Positions 6,665-13,873 of a DNA stretch of 31,599 nucleotides are shown here, one piece after another. A model generated the notes under the pieces. It made no database searches, was not told the DNA's origin, and was given only the letters and a program-made list of their open reading frames with translations. The stretch's first letter is position 1. Every line of letters starts with the position of its first letter. The position numbers were made by a program, and so were the translations under genes. Source of the DNA: a virus; the IMG/VR virus record IMGVR_UViG_3300035204_002230, positions 1 to 31,599 of that record, one strand, 5' to 3'.

Positions 6665-7083
6665 AAAAAAAGCAAGACGTTCAGTCAGCTACATTGAACT
6701 TCGGGTAAAACCAGCTGGCCGCGTTTTTTGCGGTTTTTTGATCAAAGGATCTTACCTATACTTGCTAAAATCGTGAGTCATGAGCGAGCACTGAGCTCGT
6801 GATAATAAGTGTGGAGCTGGCACGCTGCACGACTCACAAAATTAATGGAAAGACTGGACTGCTTTATTACCAGCAACTACTTTCGGGGCATGATAAAGTT
6901 CATTTTCCCTACATACTTCGTACCTTACTTACACTCATAGCCTTGTGTTACCACTTTGCTATATCGGCTCCTAGAGATTGATGGTCTCCTGCCTCTTCGC
7001 TTTCAGTGCGCTATGACTCTTGCAAATCATTATTACGCAACTTCCCGTATTGTCACCGTCGTGACAAATTATGTTAAAGAACT
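6665..7083 (-). ncRNA. Putative structured non-coding RNA, about 420 nt
   Basis: No credible gene lies here on either strand, yet a near-consensus promoter (7090-7118) fires into it and a run of seven T on the minus strand (6665-6671) could end it. The minus strand contains a 10-bp stem with one G-U (6828-6837 with 6773-6782) enclosing a CGAGC/GCTCG hairpin, a 7-bp long-range pair TCATAGC/GCTATGA, a GTCAC/GTGAC hairpin and GTG-GTAA-CAC with a GNRA-type loop. I recognise no known class (not tmRNA, RNase P, 6S or tRNA). The 3' end is uncertain. A plus-strand hairpin with T-run at 6719-6739 is also present. Confidence 0.5.
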
Positions 7084-7089
7084 ATCTAA

Positions 7090-7118
7090 ATTATAGTGCC
7101 TCTTTCGAGGCACGTCAA
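7090..7118 (-). promoter_or_regulatory. Sigma70-like promoter with hairpin spacer
   Basis: On the minus strand TTGACG, 17 bases, TATAAT. Nearly the whole spacer is an inverted repeat (GTGCCTC GAAA GAGGCAC), so it may also be an operator, or an attenuating hairpin for the lipoprotein gene that ends five bases upstream. Confidence 0.7.
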
Positions 7119-7122
7119 CTGT

Positions 7123-7305
7123 TTATTCGTCAGCCCATTCAGCACCGACTTTAACAAGTGGGAGGGTTACTCCAGCACCTGCTTTATCTGCTTTGGCATT
7201 AAACCAAGGTGGGTTTGCGGTTTTACCGACAGTCGCGGTACATTTGCAACCAATACTCAAAAGAGCTAATGTTGCGATCGATATTAACAATATGTTTTTA
7301 ATCAT
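7123..7305 (-). CDS. Small putative lipoprotein (60 aa)
   Basis: I choose ATG at 7305, eight bases after the -10 of a sigma70-like promoter, over the longer open frame to 7380. The product starts MIKNILLISIATLALLSIGCK: a basic start, hydrophobic core and a good lipobox LSIGC with lipidated Cys20, leaving about 40 mature residues (CKCTATVGKTANPPWF). Likely an envelope-anchored phage accessory protein. Similar lipoproteins occur in phage exclusion and lysis, but nothing here identifies the role. Confidence 0.65.
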   Translation of the reverse strand: MIKNILLISIATLALLSIGCKCTATVGKTANPPWFNAKADKAGAGVTLPLVKVGAEWADE

Positions 7306-7313
7306 ACAGAGAT

Positions 7314-7342
7314 ATTTTAATATACATTTAAAGGGAGTGCAA
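7314..7342 (-). promoter_or_regulatory. Sigma70-like promoter for the 7305 lipoprotein
   Basis: On the minus strand TTGCAC, 17 bases, TAAAAT, eight bases before the ATG. The spacer starts TCCCTT, a weaker version of the shared block. Confidence 0.55.
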
Positions 7343-7345
7343 CTA

Positions 7346-7585
7346 CTAAGTTGTACCAACTGTTGGGGCATTCGATGCAACGCGTTGCTGAAATGCCTCA
7401 GCTTCCAGCTTCATTTCCAGCTCTTGCTGCTTCAAAGCTTGCTCTTTAACTAGAGTTGCTTTGCTAAGCAAAAATGCTCTGTCGCTGTCTGAAAGCTCTG
7501 TAGTTTCCTTCCACGGTACACCCAAAACGGTCATTAATTCCCAATTTTCTTCTTGTGTTGTCATAGATTTACTTAATGTCTTCAT
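7346..7585 (-). CDS. Hypothetical charged helical protein (79 aa)
   Basis: ATG overlaps the upstream stop as ATGA. The protein is soluble, with a WELMTVLGVPWKETTEL motif and a long helix (residues 36-66, rich in Lys, Glu, Gln and Leu). No family recognised. It is the last gene of an overlapping string that starts at 8542. Confidence 0.55.
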   Translation of the reverse strand: MKTLSKSMTTQEENWELMTVLGVPWKETTELSDSDRAFLLSKATLVKEQALKQQELEMKLEAEAFQQRVASNAPTVGTT

Positions 7586-7806
7586 TTTTTATCCTGTTCG
7601 TTTCCAATTGCACCGCCGAGAATTGCACCCGCAGCTGCTCCAATACCAGCACCTTCGCCAGCTCTACCAGATTGATTGCCGATGATGCCGCCAACTACTC
7701 CACCAAGAACAGCACCTTGTATAGCACCCTTTTGTGTATTGTTAGATGGTCCAAAGCATCCTGTAAATATAAAGCTTAATACGCCAATATAGATAATTTG
7801 TTTCAT
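7582..7806 (-). CDS. Glycine-zipper lipoprotein (74 aa)
   Basis: Residues 1-17 form a lipoprotein signal with lipobox FTGC. The mature part has alternating Gly/Ala small-residue repeats (GAVLGGVVGGIIG and GIGAAAGAILGGAIG), a double glycine-zipper membrane motif as in SlyB/OmpA-type glycine-zipper proteins. Expected in the outer membrane or periplasm of a Gram-negative host; phages use such proteins in surface modification or exclusion, which is inference here. It has its own sigma70-like promoter inside the upstream gene and overlaps both neighbours by four bases. Confidence 0.75.
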   Translation of the reverse strand: MKQIIYIGVLSFIFTGCFGPSNNTQKGAIQGAVLGGVVGGIIGNQSGRAGEGAGIGAAAGAILGGAIGNEQDKK

Positions 7807-7943
7807 TTGTAATATTGTATTGTCTTACCTGTGGAAGTGCAACTATTTTTCTTTACCTTTTTACATTTCCAATTTATCTGATCGTAGTTACTTCTAAACT
7901 GCTTACTCAGACAACTCCGCGGTTTATCTCCTTTTCCAGCCAT
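7803..7943 (-). CDS. Small conserved phage-type protein (46 aa)
   Basis: Starts MAGKGDKPRSCLSKQF and continues RSNYDQINWKCKK: a short basic protein with a GKGD-x-R start and an NYDxI centre, a pattern I associate with small hypothetical proteins of marine phages. Function unknown. The ATG overlaps the preceding stop (TAATG) and the stop overlaps the next ATG. Confidence 0.6.
   Translation of the reverse strand: MAGKGDKPRSCLSKQFRSNYDQINWKCKKVKKNSCTSTGKTIQYYK
7814..7842 (-). promoter_or_regulatory. Sigma70-like promoter for the glycine-zipper lipoprotein
   Basis: On the minus strand TTGCAC, 17 bases, TACAAT; the spacer begins TTCCAC. It lies within the 3' part of the preceding gene. Confidence 0.6.
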
Positions 7944-8107
7944 TATATAATATCAAATAATTTTAACAGAATTATTATCTGTAATAAAAGAGTACATCCA
8001 CCTAGGCATGTTCTCATGAGTTCCATCAGATGATTATACCTATCGAGTTTAAACTCTGCTTTCTTTACCCAACCAGGCTCATCTTCATATTTTTTATTAT
8101 TCACCAT
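7943..8107 (-). CDS. Small membrane protein (54 aa)
   Basis: Starts MVNNKKYEDEPGWVKKAEF, then ends with a hydrophobic segment (CTLLLQIIILLKLFDII) that could be a C-terminal membrane anchor. It overlaps the upstream stop by a few bases and the downstream ATG by one. Unknown family; support is its place in the overlapping operon and its coherent soluble-then-membrane layout. Confidence 0.55.
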   Translation of the reverse strand: MVNNKKYEDEPGWVKKAEFKLDRYNHLMELMRTCLGGCTLLLQIIILLKLFDII

Positions 8108-8247
8108 CGATCCACCAACCACAATAAAGTTAATAATCCTAATATTATACCAATCTCTAACGTATATTCACCTGCAAACCATAGCCATACAGATAGTCCA
8201 ATCATAGCTATGCCAATAAATAAATCTTTCCAATGTTTTTTATGCAT
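8101..8247 (-). CDS. Small two-helix membrane protein (48 aa)
   Basis: ATG at 8247 overlaps the upstream stop and is preferred to the in-frame start at 8301 inside the previous gene. After MHKKHWKD come two hydrophobic helices (LFIGIAMIGLSVWLWFAG and IGIILGLLTLLWLV) separated by a short turn. Inner-membrane location expected, function unknown. Confidence 0.55.
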   Translation of the reverse strand: MHKKHWKDLFIGIAMIGLSVWLWFAGEYTLEIGIILGLLTLLWLVDRW

Positions 8248-8542
8248 GTTGCAAGTTATTATTGAATCGCTTACAAACTTCTTTAAATCGCTTCTCTGCA
8301 TGTTCTAGAGTTTTGTATGTCCATCCTTGAATTCCCCATAAGCTTGCTCCAGGATAAGTTTCGGCTGGCTCTAATCTAGATCCACCAAGATAATAACCAT
8401 TATGGCTACTAATCTTAACTACTTCATATCGCACATCTCTCCAATCAGGATGAGACTGTTCGAAGATAGCGACGTCGCCCGTCCGTTTGATTTGCTTAAA
8501 GTTCATTCCGTATTTTTTGAAGCTCTTTTCGATTTTCTTCAT
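8240..8542 (-). CDS. Conserved hypothetical phage protein (100 aa)
   Basis: A soluble protein with DVAIFEQSHPDWRDVRYEVV, a HNGYYLGGSRLEPAE stretch and YPGASLWGIQGWTY before a charged helix; the YEVV/HNGY/GGxxLEPAE/GWTY order is familiar from uncharacterised phage and bacterial proteins. No catalytic motif. ATG 8542 is only five bases after a sigma70-like -10, so its mRNA would be leaderless unless an inner start is used. It heads the overlapping operon that runs to 7346. Confidence 0.6.
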   Translation of the reverse strand: MKKIEKSFKKYGMNFKQIKRTGDVAIFEQSHPDWRDVRYEVVKISSHNGYYLGGSRLEPAETYPGASLWGIQGWTYKTLEHAEKRFKEVCKRFNNNLQHA

Positions 8543-8547
8543 ACGTT

Positions 8548-8576
8548 AGTATAAAGGAAAAATGGAGGAAATGCAA
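8548..8576 (-). promoter_or_regulatory. Sigma70-like promoter for the 8542-7346 operon
   Basis: On the minus strand TTGCAT, 17 bases, TATACT. The spacer begins TTCCTCC, the shared block. The -10 is five bases from the ATG. Confidence 0.65.
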
Positions 8577-8580
8577 GCTT

Positions 8581-9195
8581 TTATCCAATTACTACTGCTT
8601 TTATGTATTTGGAACCGAAAGTAGTCGCGCTCCCCTCACCATCTGAATTCCAATCTCTATAACCACCAGCGCCCAATTGCACAACTACGGTATTAGAAGT
8701 TAAAGATGTAACTACGCCACCTACTTCATCCGACCCACCGTCCTGATTATCACCCTCATCAATTCTCTGGGCATTTGTGTCGGAAGCGGAACTGTTAACA
8801 TATACCTGCACAATAACGTCGGTTGTTCCTAGATTATGAGTAATTGTATGAGTTGATCCGTTCGCTACAGTAACACTACCGTGAGAAGTAGCCCAATCTG
8901 CAACGTATTTATTCACAGTTGCTGCAGTTGTTTGCTCAGTACCGTCCGGGAATTTATAACTATCAGCGCTAACCGAACCGACAACAGTTAAGCTTTGTGC
9001 TGGTGTATTATGACCAATGCCAACTTTAGTAGATGAATTGATGAATACAATTCCACCGCTTACCTCTAAGAAAGTGGTTTCCTGATTACCTGCTCTTTTA
9101 CCGCGCCAATAATCACCCTTTAGATACACCATCCCAGCCCCGGTATCTGTATCCGAAGGTGTAGAAGTTACATCTGTAAATATAATTTTACTCAT
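8581..9195 (-). CDS. Tail-fibre-like protein (204 aa)
   Basis: The N-terminal 40 residues (MSKIIFTDVTSTPSD then GAGMVYLKGD) match the starts of the fibre-like genes at 13864, 12570 and 11935, suggesting a shared virion-attachment module. Next comes KVGIGHNTPAQSLTVVGSVS, the VGIGTxxP repeat common in phage fibres, then a beta-rich C-terminal domain (HTITHNLGTTDVIVQVYVN) that may bind the host surface. Its ATG overlaps the previous stop as ATGA. It is the last gene of the fibre operon. Confidence 0.75.
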   Translation of the reverse strand: MSKIIFTDVTSTPSDTDTGAGMVYLKGDYWRGKRAGNQETTFLEVSGGIVFINSSTKVGIGHNTPAQSLTVVGSVSADSYKFPDGTEQTTAATVNKYVADWATSHGSVTVANGSTHTITHNLGTTDVIVQVYVNSSASDTNAQRIDEGDNQDGGSDEVGGVVTSLTSNTVVVQLGAGGYRDWNSDGEGSATTFGSKYIKAVVIG

Positions 9196-9386
9196 TCAAC
9201 GTATTCCCATGCACCTCTAAACGTACGATCAGTAGGTAGCTCTGACTTATCTATTACCTGATGAGGTTTACCAGCTGGAACATCCTTTTCAATAATCTCT
9301 TCTAGCGTCAACCCACAGTTAGCTACAGGGATCAGAACACTTACCCCACCGTCATCATTAGGATATATTACTCTTTTATCTTCCAT
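9192..9386 (-). CDS. Small tail-associated conserved phage protein (64 aa)
   Basis: Starts with RVIYPNDDGGVSVLIP and ends in ELPTDRTFRGAWEYVE. This YPNDxGGVxVxxP / PTDRTFRxAWE pattern is a familiar short phage protein encoded beside tail-fibre genes; its role is unclear. It has one of the few strong ribosome sites of the region (GGAGGT at 9393-9398) and overlaps the upstream stop by one base. Confidence 0.7.
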   Translation of the reverse strand: MEDKRVIYPNDDGGVSVLIPVANCGLTLEEIIEKDVPAGKPHQVIDKSELPTDRTFRGAWEYVE

Positions 9387-9649
9387 TATCTTACCTCCGG
9401 TTTATCACCTAGACAACCAGGCCATTGAGTTTGTAACTCACCTGGTTCGTCAACATGGCTAATGTCTATTAAAGTTACATCTCTCAGCTCTTGCTTCTTA
9501 GCTGCAACTTCTGCTTGCTTATCTTGGTCACCCGACTCAACAGCCCGCATAAATTCTACATCAAGACCCTCAAGTAAAGGTATACGAGCTGCTCGCCATT
9601 GGTCCTGCCAAATCTTTCGCGCTTTGTCCATGTTTACTTGTATACTCAT
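9386..9649 (-). CDS. Tail-associated conserved phage protein (87 aa)
   Basis: ATG at 9649 is chosen over 9673 because a late box ends exactly five bases upstream. The product (MSIQVNMDKARKIWQDQWR, LLEGLDVEFMRAVESGD, KKQELRDVT) resembles short proteins next to fibre genes in many phages, often annotated as tail-fibre assembly or structural proteins. Mostly helical and charged. It is followed without gap by the 64-residue gene. Confidence 0.6.
   Translation of the reverse strand: MSIQVNMDKARKIWQDQWRAARIPLLEGLDVEFMRAVESGDQDKQAEVAAKKQELRDVTLIDISHVDEPGELQTQWPGCLGDKPEVR
9393..9398 (-). promoter_or_regulatory. Strong Shine-Dalgarno GGAGGT
   Basis: Located six bases before ATG 9386 and inside the end of the upstream gene. 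It shows that the host or phage system does use Shine-Dalgarno pairing, in contrast to the leaderless-looking genes. Confidence 0.6.
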
Positions 9650-9654
9650 AAAAT

Positions 9655-9662
9655 TATTTAAT
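9655..9662 (-). promoter_or_regulatory. T4-late-like box ATTAAATA (minus)
   Basis: The box ends five bases before ATG 9649, inside the fibre operon, so the last three genes may also have their own late transcript. Confidence 0.5.
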
Positions 9663-9709
9663 TTAAGTCCCAAATTTAATCTGAGAAGAACACTACTTGT
9701 ACTCTGTTG

Positions 9710-10726
9710 TCATTTTCCCATAAACATCGCATTAACTAGAATAAAATCATAGTAGCCCAATCTAGGTAAGTAAGTGCCGATCTCGCAGCTTGTCTCGGTT
9801 TGGCCTGTACTATAGTTAGTACTGGCTGATGTCAAAACTTTTGCTACTGGTGCGTAACTCGCATGATCATATCCACATCCAAATGTAGTAGCATAAGTCG
9901 AAGTAGACATTGCTGTTGCAAATACTACTCTATACGCACCAGTTCCGATATCTACTAGACTAGAAACATTATAACTATCATTAATTGATACTGTACCAGT
10001 ACCGTTAAAGGTTATCCATGCTTTAGCAATAGGAACCGCACTAAGAGTAATGTTGTTGTTACCATGAATTACAAGTGGTGTGGCTGTAATACCTCTAGCA
10101 TATTCATTCGATACACCAAAATGTAATTGTGAACCGTCTGCATCAGCATATGACCCAATACGGCTTACAGGGCCCGAGGCTGGATTAGTTTTATCATACC
10201 CAAAGTCAATAGTTGTATAATACCCGACCTGATACGTTGAGTCTATATATATTGCACCTTTTTCAGGTGTATCACTTCGTGCACCACTTGGTGCAAATGT
10301 CGCCAATTGGTTAGGAGCAGTAATATGCAGAGGTGATAATGGTGTTGCTGTCCCGATACCGACCTTATCTGAAGTATTAATTGTAACTATTTGACTACCA
10401 TTACTATCCCAACCAGCAGACTTATTGGGATCATCAGGTGCATCTAATACTAAATCACCAGTTGATAGAATTTCCATTGTTGATCCCGATTCAAGCTCGA
10501 TACCACCATATACCTGATACTGGGTGCGACCACTTACAGTTTCAGTCTCAGTGCCTAAGAGTCGATTTTTTGCTGCAAATCCACTACCACCACCACTACC
10601 ACTACCACTACCACCAGTTTGCGCTCCCCACTGCAAAAGACCTGTACCAGAATTATATATAAGAACCTGAGTATTACTAGCACCGGTTGTATCTATACGC
10701 GTTAATGGTATTTTTTGTGTTGCCAT
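9710..10726 (-). CDS. Large tail-fibre-like protein (338 aa)
   Basis: The longest fibre-like protein of the operon. N-terminal module MATQKIPLTRIDTTGASNTQ and a QVLIYNSGTGLLQW stretch, a flexible Gly/Ser linker (about 36-49), a TMEILSTGDLVLDAP beta block, KVGIGTATPLSPLHI (VGIGTxxP repeat, about 119-132), then a long Ser/Thr/Gly-rich beta region ending with a distinct C-terminal domain (about 250-338) that is a candidate receptor-binding tip. The low-complexity linker produces shadow frames on the other strand. The start follows the upstream stop by three bases. Confidence 0.75.
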   Translation of the reverse strand: MATQKIPLTRIDTTGASNTQVLIYNSGTGLLQWGAQTGGSGSGSGGGSGFAAKNRLLGTETETVSGRTQYQVYGGIELESGSTMEILSTGDLVLDAPDDPNKSAGWDSNGSQIVTINTSDKVGIGTATPLSPLHITAPNQLATFAPSGARSDTPEKGAIYIDSTYQVGYYTTIDFGYDKTNPASGPVSRIGSYADADGSQLHFGVSNEYARGITATPLVIHGNNNITLSAVPIAKAWITFNGTGTVSINDSYNVSSLVDIGTGAYRVVFATAMSTSTYATTFGCGYDHASYAPVAKVLTSASTNYSTGQTETSCEIGTYLPRLGYYDFILVNAMFMGK

Positions 10727-10729
10727 GGT

Positions 10730-11068
10730 TTAATATAAGCGTTTCGGGTATTTTTCTTTTACTGCTTGTCTACGAGCCTGAAGCTCATCTAAATCACCGT
10801 CAAGTAATGCATGAACACACTCTTCAATTGAAGGGTATTCCTTTTTACGATATTGACGATATTGGAGCTGTTCTTTAAGAAGTTTAAGCCTTTCAACTTC
10901 ATCAATAACTTCTTGCTCGGTAGGTTTTTCATGTACATCATCTCGCCATTCTAACCCACTGTATACATTGTCGCTGACCGCCCACGCTGCACCAGGTCGT
11001 AACGATTCTAGCGCCATCGATATAGTAATCGAATCGCCGCGTTCAATACGTTGTTGTATTTCATCCAT
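10730..11068 (-). CDS. Tail-fibre chaperone-like protein (112 aa)
   Basis: Contains SLRPGAAWAVSDNVYSGLEW and, at the C-terminus, a RKKEYPSIEECVHALLDGD block followed by ARRQAVKEKYPK. The YPS(I/W)xE...AVKxKYP ending resembles XkdW-like/tail-assembly proteins placed beside fibre genes. A second copy of this end occurs in the gene at 12592-13140. Role as chaperone or tail adaptor is inferred from position and pattern. Confidence 0.55.
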   Translation of the reverse strand: MDEIQQRIERGDSITISMALESLRPGAAWAVSDNVYSGLEWRDDVHEKPTEQEVIDEVERLKLLKEQLQYRQYRKKEYPSIEECVHALLDGDLDELQARRQAVKEKYPKRLY

Positions 11069-11069
11069 A

Positions 11070-11630
11070 TTACGCTCCTATCTCCATTGCTATCCCTACT
11101 ATAGTATGATACTCCATACCTACCTGTACAGTACCTGTTGCAGCTGAAAAATATAATTTATACGATACTTCCGAAGTAGTGTTAGGTGAATGTAAATACT
11201 GACATGCTAAATTTGTACCTTGTCCGTATGCGGAATGATCAGACCAACCAGCAGAAAGAATTGCAGCTGAGGTTCCGGGAACCTCACTATAAAGCCATTG
11301 GCTAAATTGCGCGGAAGCTCCTCTCGCCTTGCCCATAAAAGAGACTAACACTTTACTAGTTGCTAGTGTCGGTGTAATGCTAACTACATATCGAGATGCA
11401 ATACGGTTAGATGTTCCGGTCATAGATATGTCTTGACTACCGTATTCAGATTGAACTACTTGTACTAGTTTACCGGTCCCAGTAAAGTTTGAAAGTGTAT
11501 GAGCAGTAGCACCAGCACCACTAAGAGTACCAGCAGACGTTAATATCATCTGAGTAGTATTATTCGTCTGAAATACTAAATCACCTTCATTATCTTGTGT
11601 TACAATATTATTAACGTTTAAAGTACTCAT
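11070..11630 (-). CDS. Tail-fibre-like protein (186 aa)
   Basis: ATG at 11630 overlaps the upstream stop as ATGA and is preferred to the frame start at 11642. MSTLNVNNIVTQDNEGDLVF followed by TTQMILTSAGTLSG is a known beta-type fibre beginning. The rest is Ser/Thr/Gly-rich with a beta-sandwich-like C-terminus (SEVSYKLYFSAATGTVQVGM). Probably an alternative or accessory fibre. Confidence 0.65.
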   Translation of the reverse strand: MSTLNVNNIVTQDNEGDLVFQTNNTTQMILTSAGTLSGAGATAHTLSNFTGTGKLVQVVQSEYGSQDISMTGTSNRIASRYVVSITPTLATSKVLVSFMGKARGASAQFSQWLYSEVPGTSAAILSAGWSDHSAYGQGTNLACQYLHSPNTTSEVSYKLYFSAATGTVQVGMEYHTIVGIAMEIGA

Positions 11631-11935
11631 ATAATTGTCCAATATGACCCACTACCAATAGTTATAGTGGCACCACTATCAATAGTTAGCGGCCCTGCAC
11701 TAAATGCATTGATATTTGTAGGTATAGTAGTGGTTTCTGAAATTGTTTGTGCATTATATCTAATAATGCCCTGTGTATCTACTGCAGGGTTACCAACTAA
11801 CTTCTCAGAAGAGTTACCTCTCTTCATGTACATACCCTCGTAACCTGATCCATCTGATTTAGAGAATACCTGAGTGGAGCCATTACTGACATCACCCATA
11901 GTGTTTTCTAGATCGTCTACTACTATTCTACTCAT
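11627..11935 (-). CDS. Short tail-fibre-like protein (102 aa)
   Basis: N-terminal module MSRIVVDDLENTMGD...TQVFSKSDGSGYEG shared with its operon neighbours, followed by a short beta stretch ending ATITIGSGSYWTII. The last part resembles collar or trimerisation segments of fibre proteins. Its ATG overlaps the upstream stop. Confidence 0.65.
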   Translation of the reverse strand: MSRIVVDDLENTMGDVSNGSTQVFSKSDGSGYEGMYMKRGNSSEKLVGNPAVDTQGIIRYNAQTISETTTIPTNINAFSAGPLTIDSGATITIGSGSYWTII

Positions 11936-12570
11936 GATGCTTGTATTTCCATTAGTGTTAGCGATGGCCCAGATGCATCTCCCGGTGGACCCAGTGTTGT
12001 TTCTCCAAAGGTGAATGCGTTTATCTTTCCAGCAGCTACATCAGATGCCTGGCAATAGGCCTGAAATGAATACCTATATGTACCTGCACCGCTAGGTGCA
12101 TCTACAACGCTGTGGACACATTCCACGTTCATTTCATTATCAACAAAGGAACTGTACCTTTGGGATTTTACTTGCCAGTCGGCTGGTAAAGTGGCAGTAC
12201 TCAGGGCGCAAACTACGCGATTATGACACCATATTAGAGTTCCAGCTGAATAGGAAGCGCCTGCTATAAAATTTAAATCAGAATTTAACTGAATAAGTAC
12301 AGTGCTGTTTTCTCTAATGGTGAAATCAGTTGAAAGAATAGTTGTATATGATTGGTTTCCTTTAGGTAAAGTAATCGCTGATAATGATCCATTAAGAGCA
12401 GCTCCTACATGTTTAACTTGTATTATACCACCAGCGGCTGGTATCACTTTCTCTGCACTACCATATGTCTGAGTATACAGATTACCATCAGTCTTAGAAT
12501 ACACTTGAGAACTACCACTAGTGACAGAAATCGGTGAGCTTCCCTGATTGTTAAATATTAAACTACTCAT
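11932..12570 (-). CDS. Tail-fibre-like protein (212 aa)
   Basis: N-terminal module MSSLIFNNQGSSPIS, then SSQVYSKTDGNLYTQT, matching the sister genes. The remaining 150 residues are predicted beta (TVLIQLNSDLNFIAGAS, YRYSFQAYCQASDV) and contain four cysteines. It is probably a jelly-roll receptor-binding domain. An ATAAATA copy lies about 20 bases before the ATG, inside the preceding gene, so a leadered late transcript is possible. Confidence 0.65.
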   Translation of the reverse strand: MSSLIFNNQGSSPISVTSGSSQVYSKTDGNLYTQTYGSAEKVIPAAGGIIQVKHVGAALNGSLSAITLPKGNQSYTTILSTDFTIRENSTVLIQLNSDLNFIAGASYSAGTLIWCHNRVVCALSTATLPADWQVKSQRYSSFVDNEMNVECVHSVVDAPSGAGTYRYSFQAYCQASDVAAGKINAFTFGETTLGPPGDASGPSLTLMEIQAS

Positions 12571-12591
12571 TTTCTTATGTTATATAGGTAT

Positions 12592-13140
12592 TTATCCCTC
12601 ATTACTAGAAATAAAGGTTCCCGGTGGTATACTATACTCACCTCCGACGGTTGCGAATGTATCTGATAAGCCAGGCATAGCTCCAAGATAATCACGTATC
12701 TCATCAGTTATCTTAACCGAGCTTTCTATACCTTCTGACCACGATACAATATCAGCAACTATACCGCCAGCAATTATAGCAGCATATTCACTTCCTCGTG
12801 GATATAATACCTCTGGATCATAGAGATCTGGCTTTGGATATTTCTCTTTAACTGCCTGTCTTCGTGCATTAATCTCATCCATTCCACCATCGAGTTGTGC
12901 ATGGTGAATCTCTCCCCATGTAGGATACTCCTTTCTGCGTGAATGCAAAATTTCAGCAAGATTTGATTGATCGTATGCTAGGCGTGCAACTGAGGCTAGC
13001 TCTCGATCCGTAGGTTGAGGTTCACTACGATGCCACTCTACAATGCCAGTATTCGATATAACACAATCTTTAGAATCGTGACCGCTTCCGATTCGAATGT
13101 CTGGAAACAAAAGTTGTAATTTTAAATTTAAATGTTTCAT
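12592..13140 (-). CDS. Fibre-chaperone-like protein with XkdW-like segment (182 aa)
   Basis: After VISNTGIVEWHRSEPQPTDREL comes SRRKEYPTWGEIHHAQLDGG and ARRQAVKEKYPKPDLY, close to the end of the 10730-11068 protein. An extra C-terminal region (about 110-182, Gly/Ser/Pro-rich, ending PPGTFISSNEG) is not seen in the other copy. It may be a fusion of a chaperone-like module with a further structural domain. It lies one base after the fibre gene at 13142. Confidence 0.55.
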   Translation of the reverse strand: MKHLNLKLQLLFPDIRIGSGHDSKDCVISNTGIVEWHRSEPQPTDRELASVARLAYDQSNLAEILHSRRKEYPTWGEIHHAQLDGGMDEINARRQAVKEKYPKPDLYDPEVLYPRGSEYAAIIAGGIVADIVSWSEGIESSVKITDEIRDYLGAMPGLSDTFATVGGEYSIPPGTFISSNEG

Positions 13141-13141
13141 C

Positions 13142-13864
13142 TTAATCTGCGCTTACTAAATGACCTGAAAAGACCGCGGTAACTGCCCTGGCATTAACTC
13201 CTCCGTTATATACCGATGCATATGCTAAACTTCCCGCGCTGAGCCATACTGTACCACTAGCGTTTAGGCGGTGATCTGAATGGCCACCATTATTATTCAT
13301 ACCTACAGCTATTGCGAGATAATGCTCAATTTCAGTAATAGAAGAAACATATATGAGATATGTAGCATGGCTCTTATCAAGCTCTACATCATCATGAAAC
13401 GTATGTGAACTGAAATGATACCACCCATTAACAGGTGCTTTAAATCTTTGATATTCTGTTTGCCAGTGATCAGCAAGCCCGGCAGCGGCGCCAGGTCCAC
13501 CATAAGCTCCATCACCTTCACCATACGGTCCGTTGGAATGTACGGTGCTTAAGTTTTCCATTTTAGTTGTACTACCTCCAGCCATTGCAAAGCTACCATA
13601 ACTTTCTACATGAAAGCCGTGGTGAGCTCCCTTATAGTAGCTAGTAGGTGATGCACTCACAGTACCTGCAACAGTTAAGGTAGTAGCTGGCGCAGTCGTC
13701 CCGATGCCGACTCTACCACCACTAAGAACTATCATTTCCATTTCCTGGTTACTAGCATCTTTAGCATATAATTTACCAGTGTCAGACTTAGTATACACCA
13801 TTGTCGACCCAGCCGGTTGTGATGTCGGTGTATTATCTAATTGGTTAAATATAATTTTACTCAT
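13142..13864 (-). CDS. Tail-fibre-like protein with C1q-like tip (240 aa)
   Basis: The start (MSKIIFNQLDNTPTSQPAGS, then TMVYTKSDTGKLYAKD) is the best copy of the shared attachment module. RVGIGTTAPATTLTVAGTVS follows, then a C-terminal domain with YQRFKAPVNGWYHFSSHTF, resembling C1q/TNF-like jelly rolls that act as trimeric binding heads. It is the first intact gene of the operon; a frameshifted fragment (13874-14067) lies directly upstream. No clear ribosome site. Confidence 0.75.
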   Translation of the reverse strand: MSKIIFNQLDNTPTSQPAGSTMVYTKSDTGKLYAKDASNQEMEMIVLSGGRVGIGTTAPATTLTVAGTVSASPTSYYKGAHHGFHVESYGSFAMAGGSTTKMENLSTVHSNGPYGEGDGAYGGPGAAAGLADHWQTEYQRFKAPVNGWYHFSSHTFHDDVELDKSHATYLIYVSSITEIEHYLAIAVGMNNNGGHSDHRLNASGTVWLSAGSLAYASVYNGGVNARAVTAVFSGHLVSAD

Positions 13865-13873
13865 TTATGGTAT

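Noticed and set aside
6799-6981. Plus-strand open frame of 60 codons inside the ncRNA region
   Set aside because: No ribosome site or promoter, composition unlike a protein, and it is antisense to the predicted RNA stems.
10438-10662. His/Tyr-rich plus-strand frame
   Set aside because: It is the reverse reading of the Gly/Ser linker of the fibre gene.
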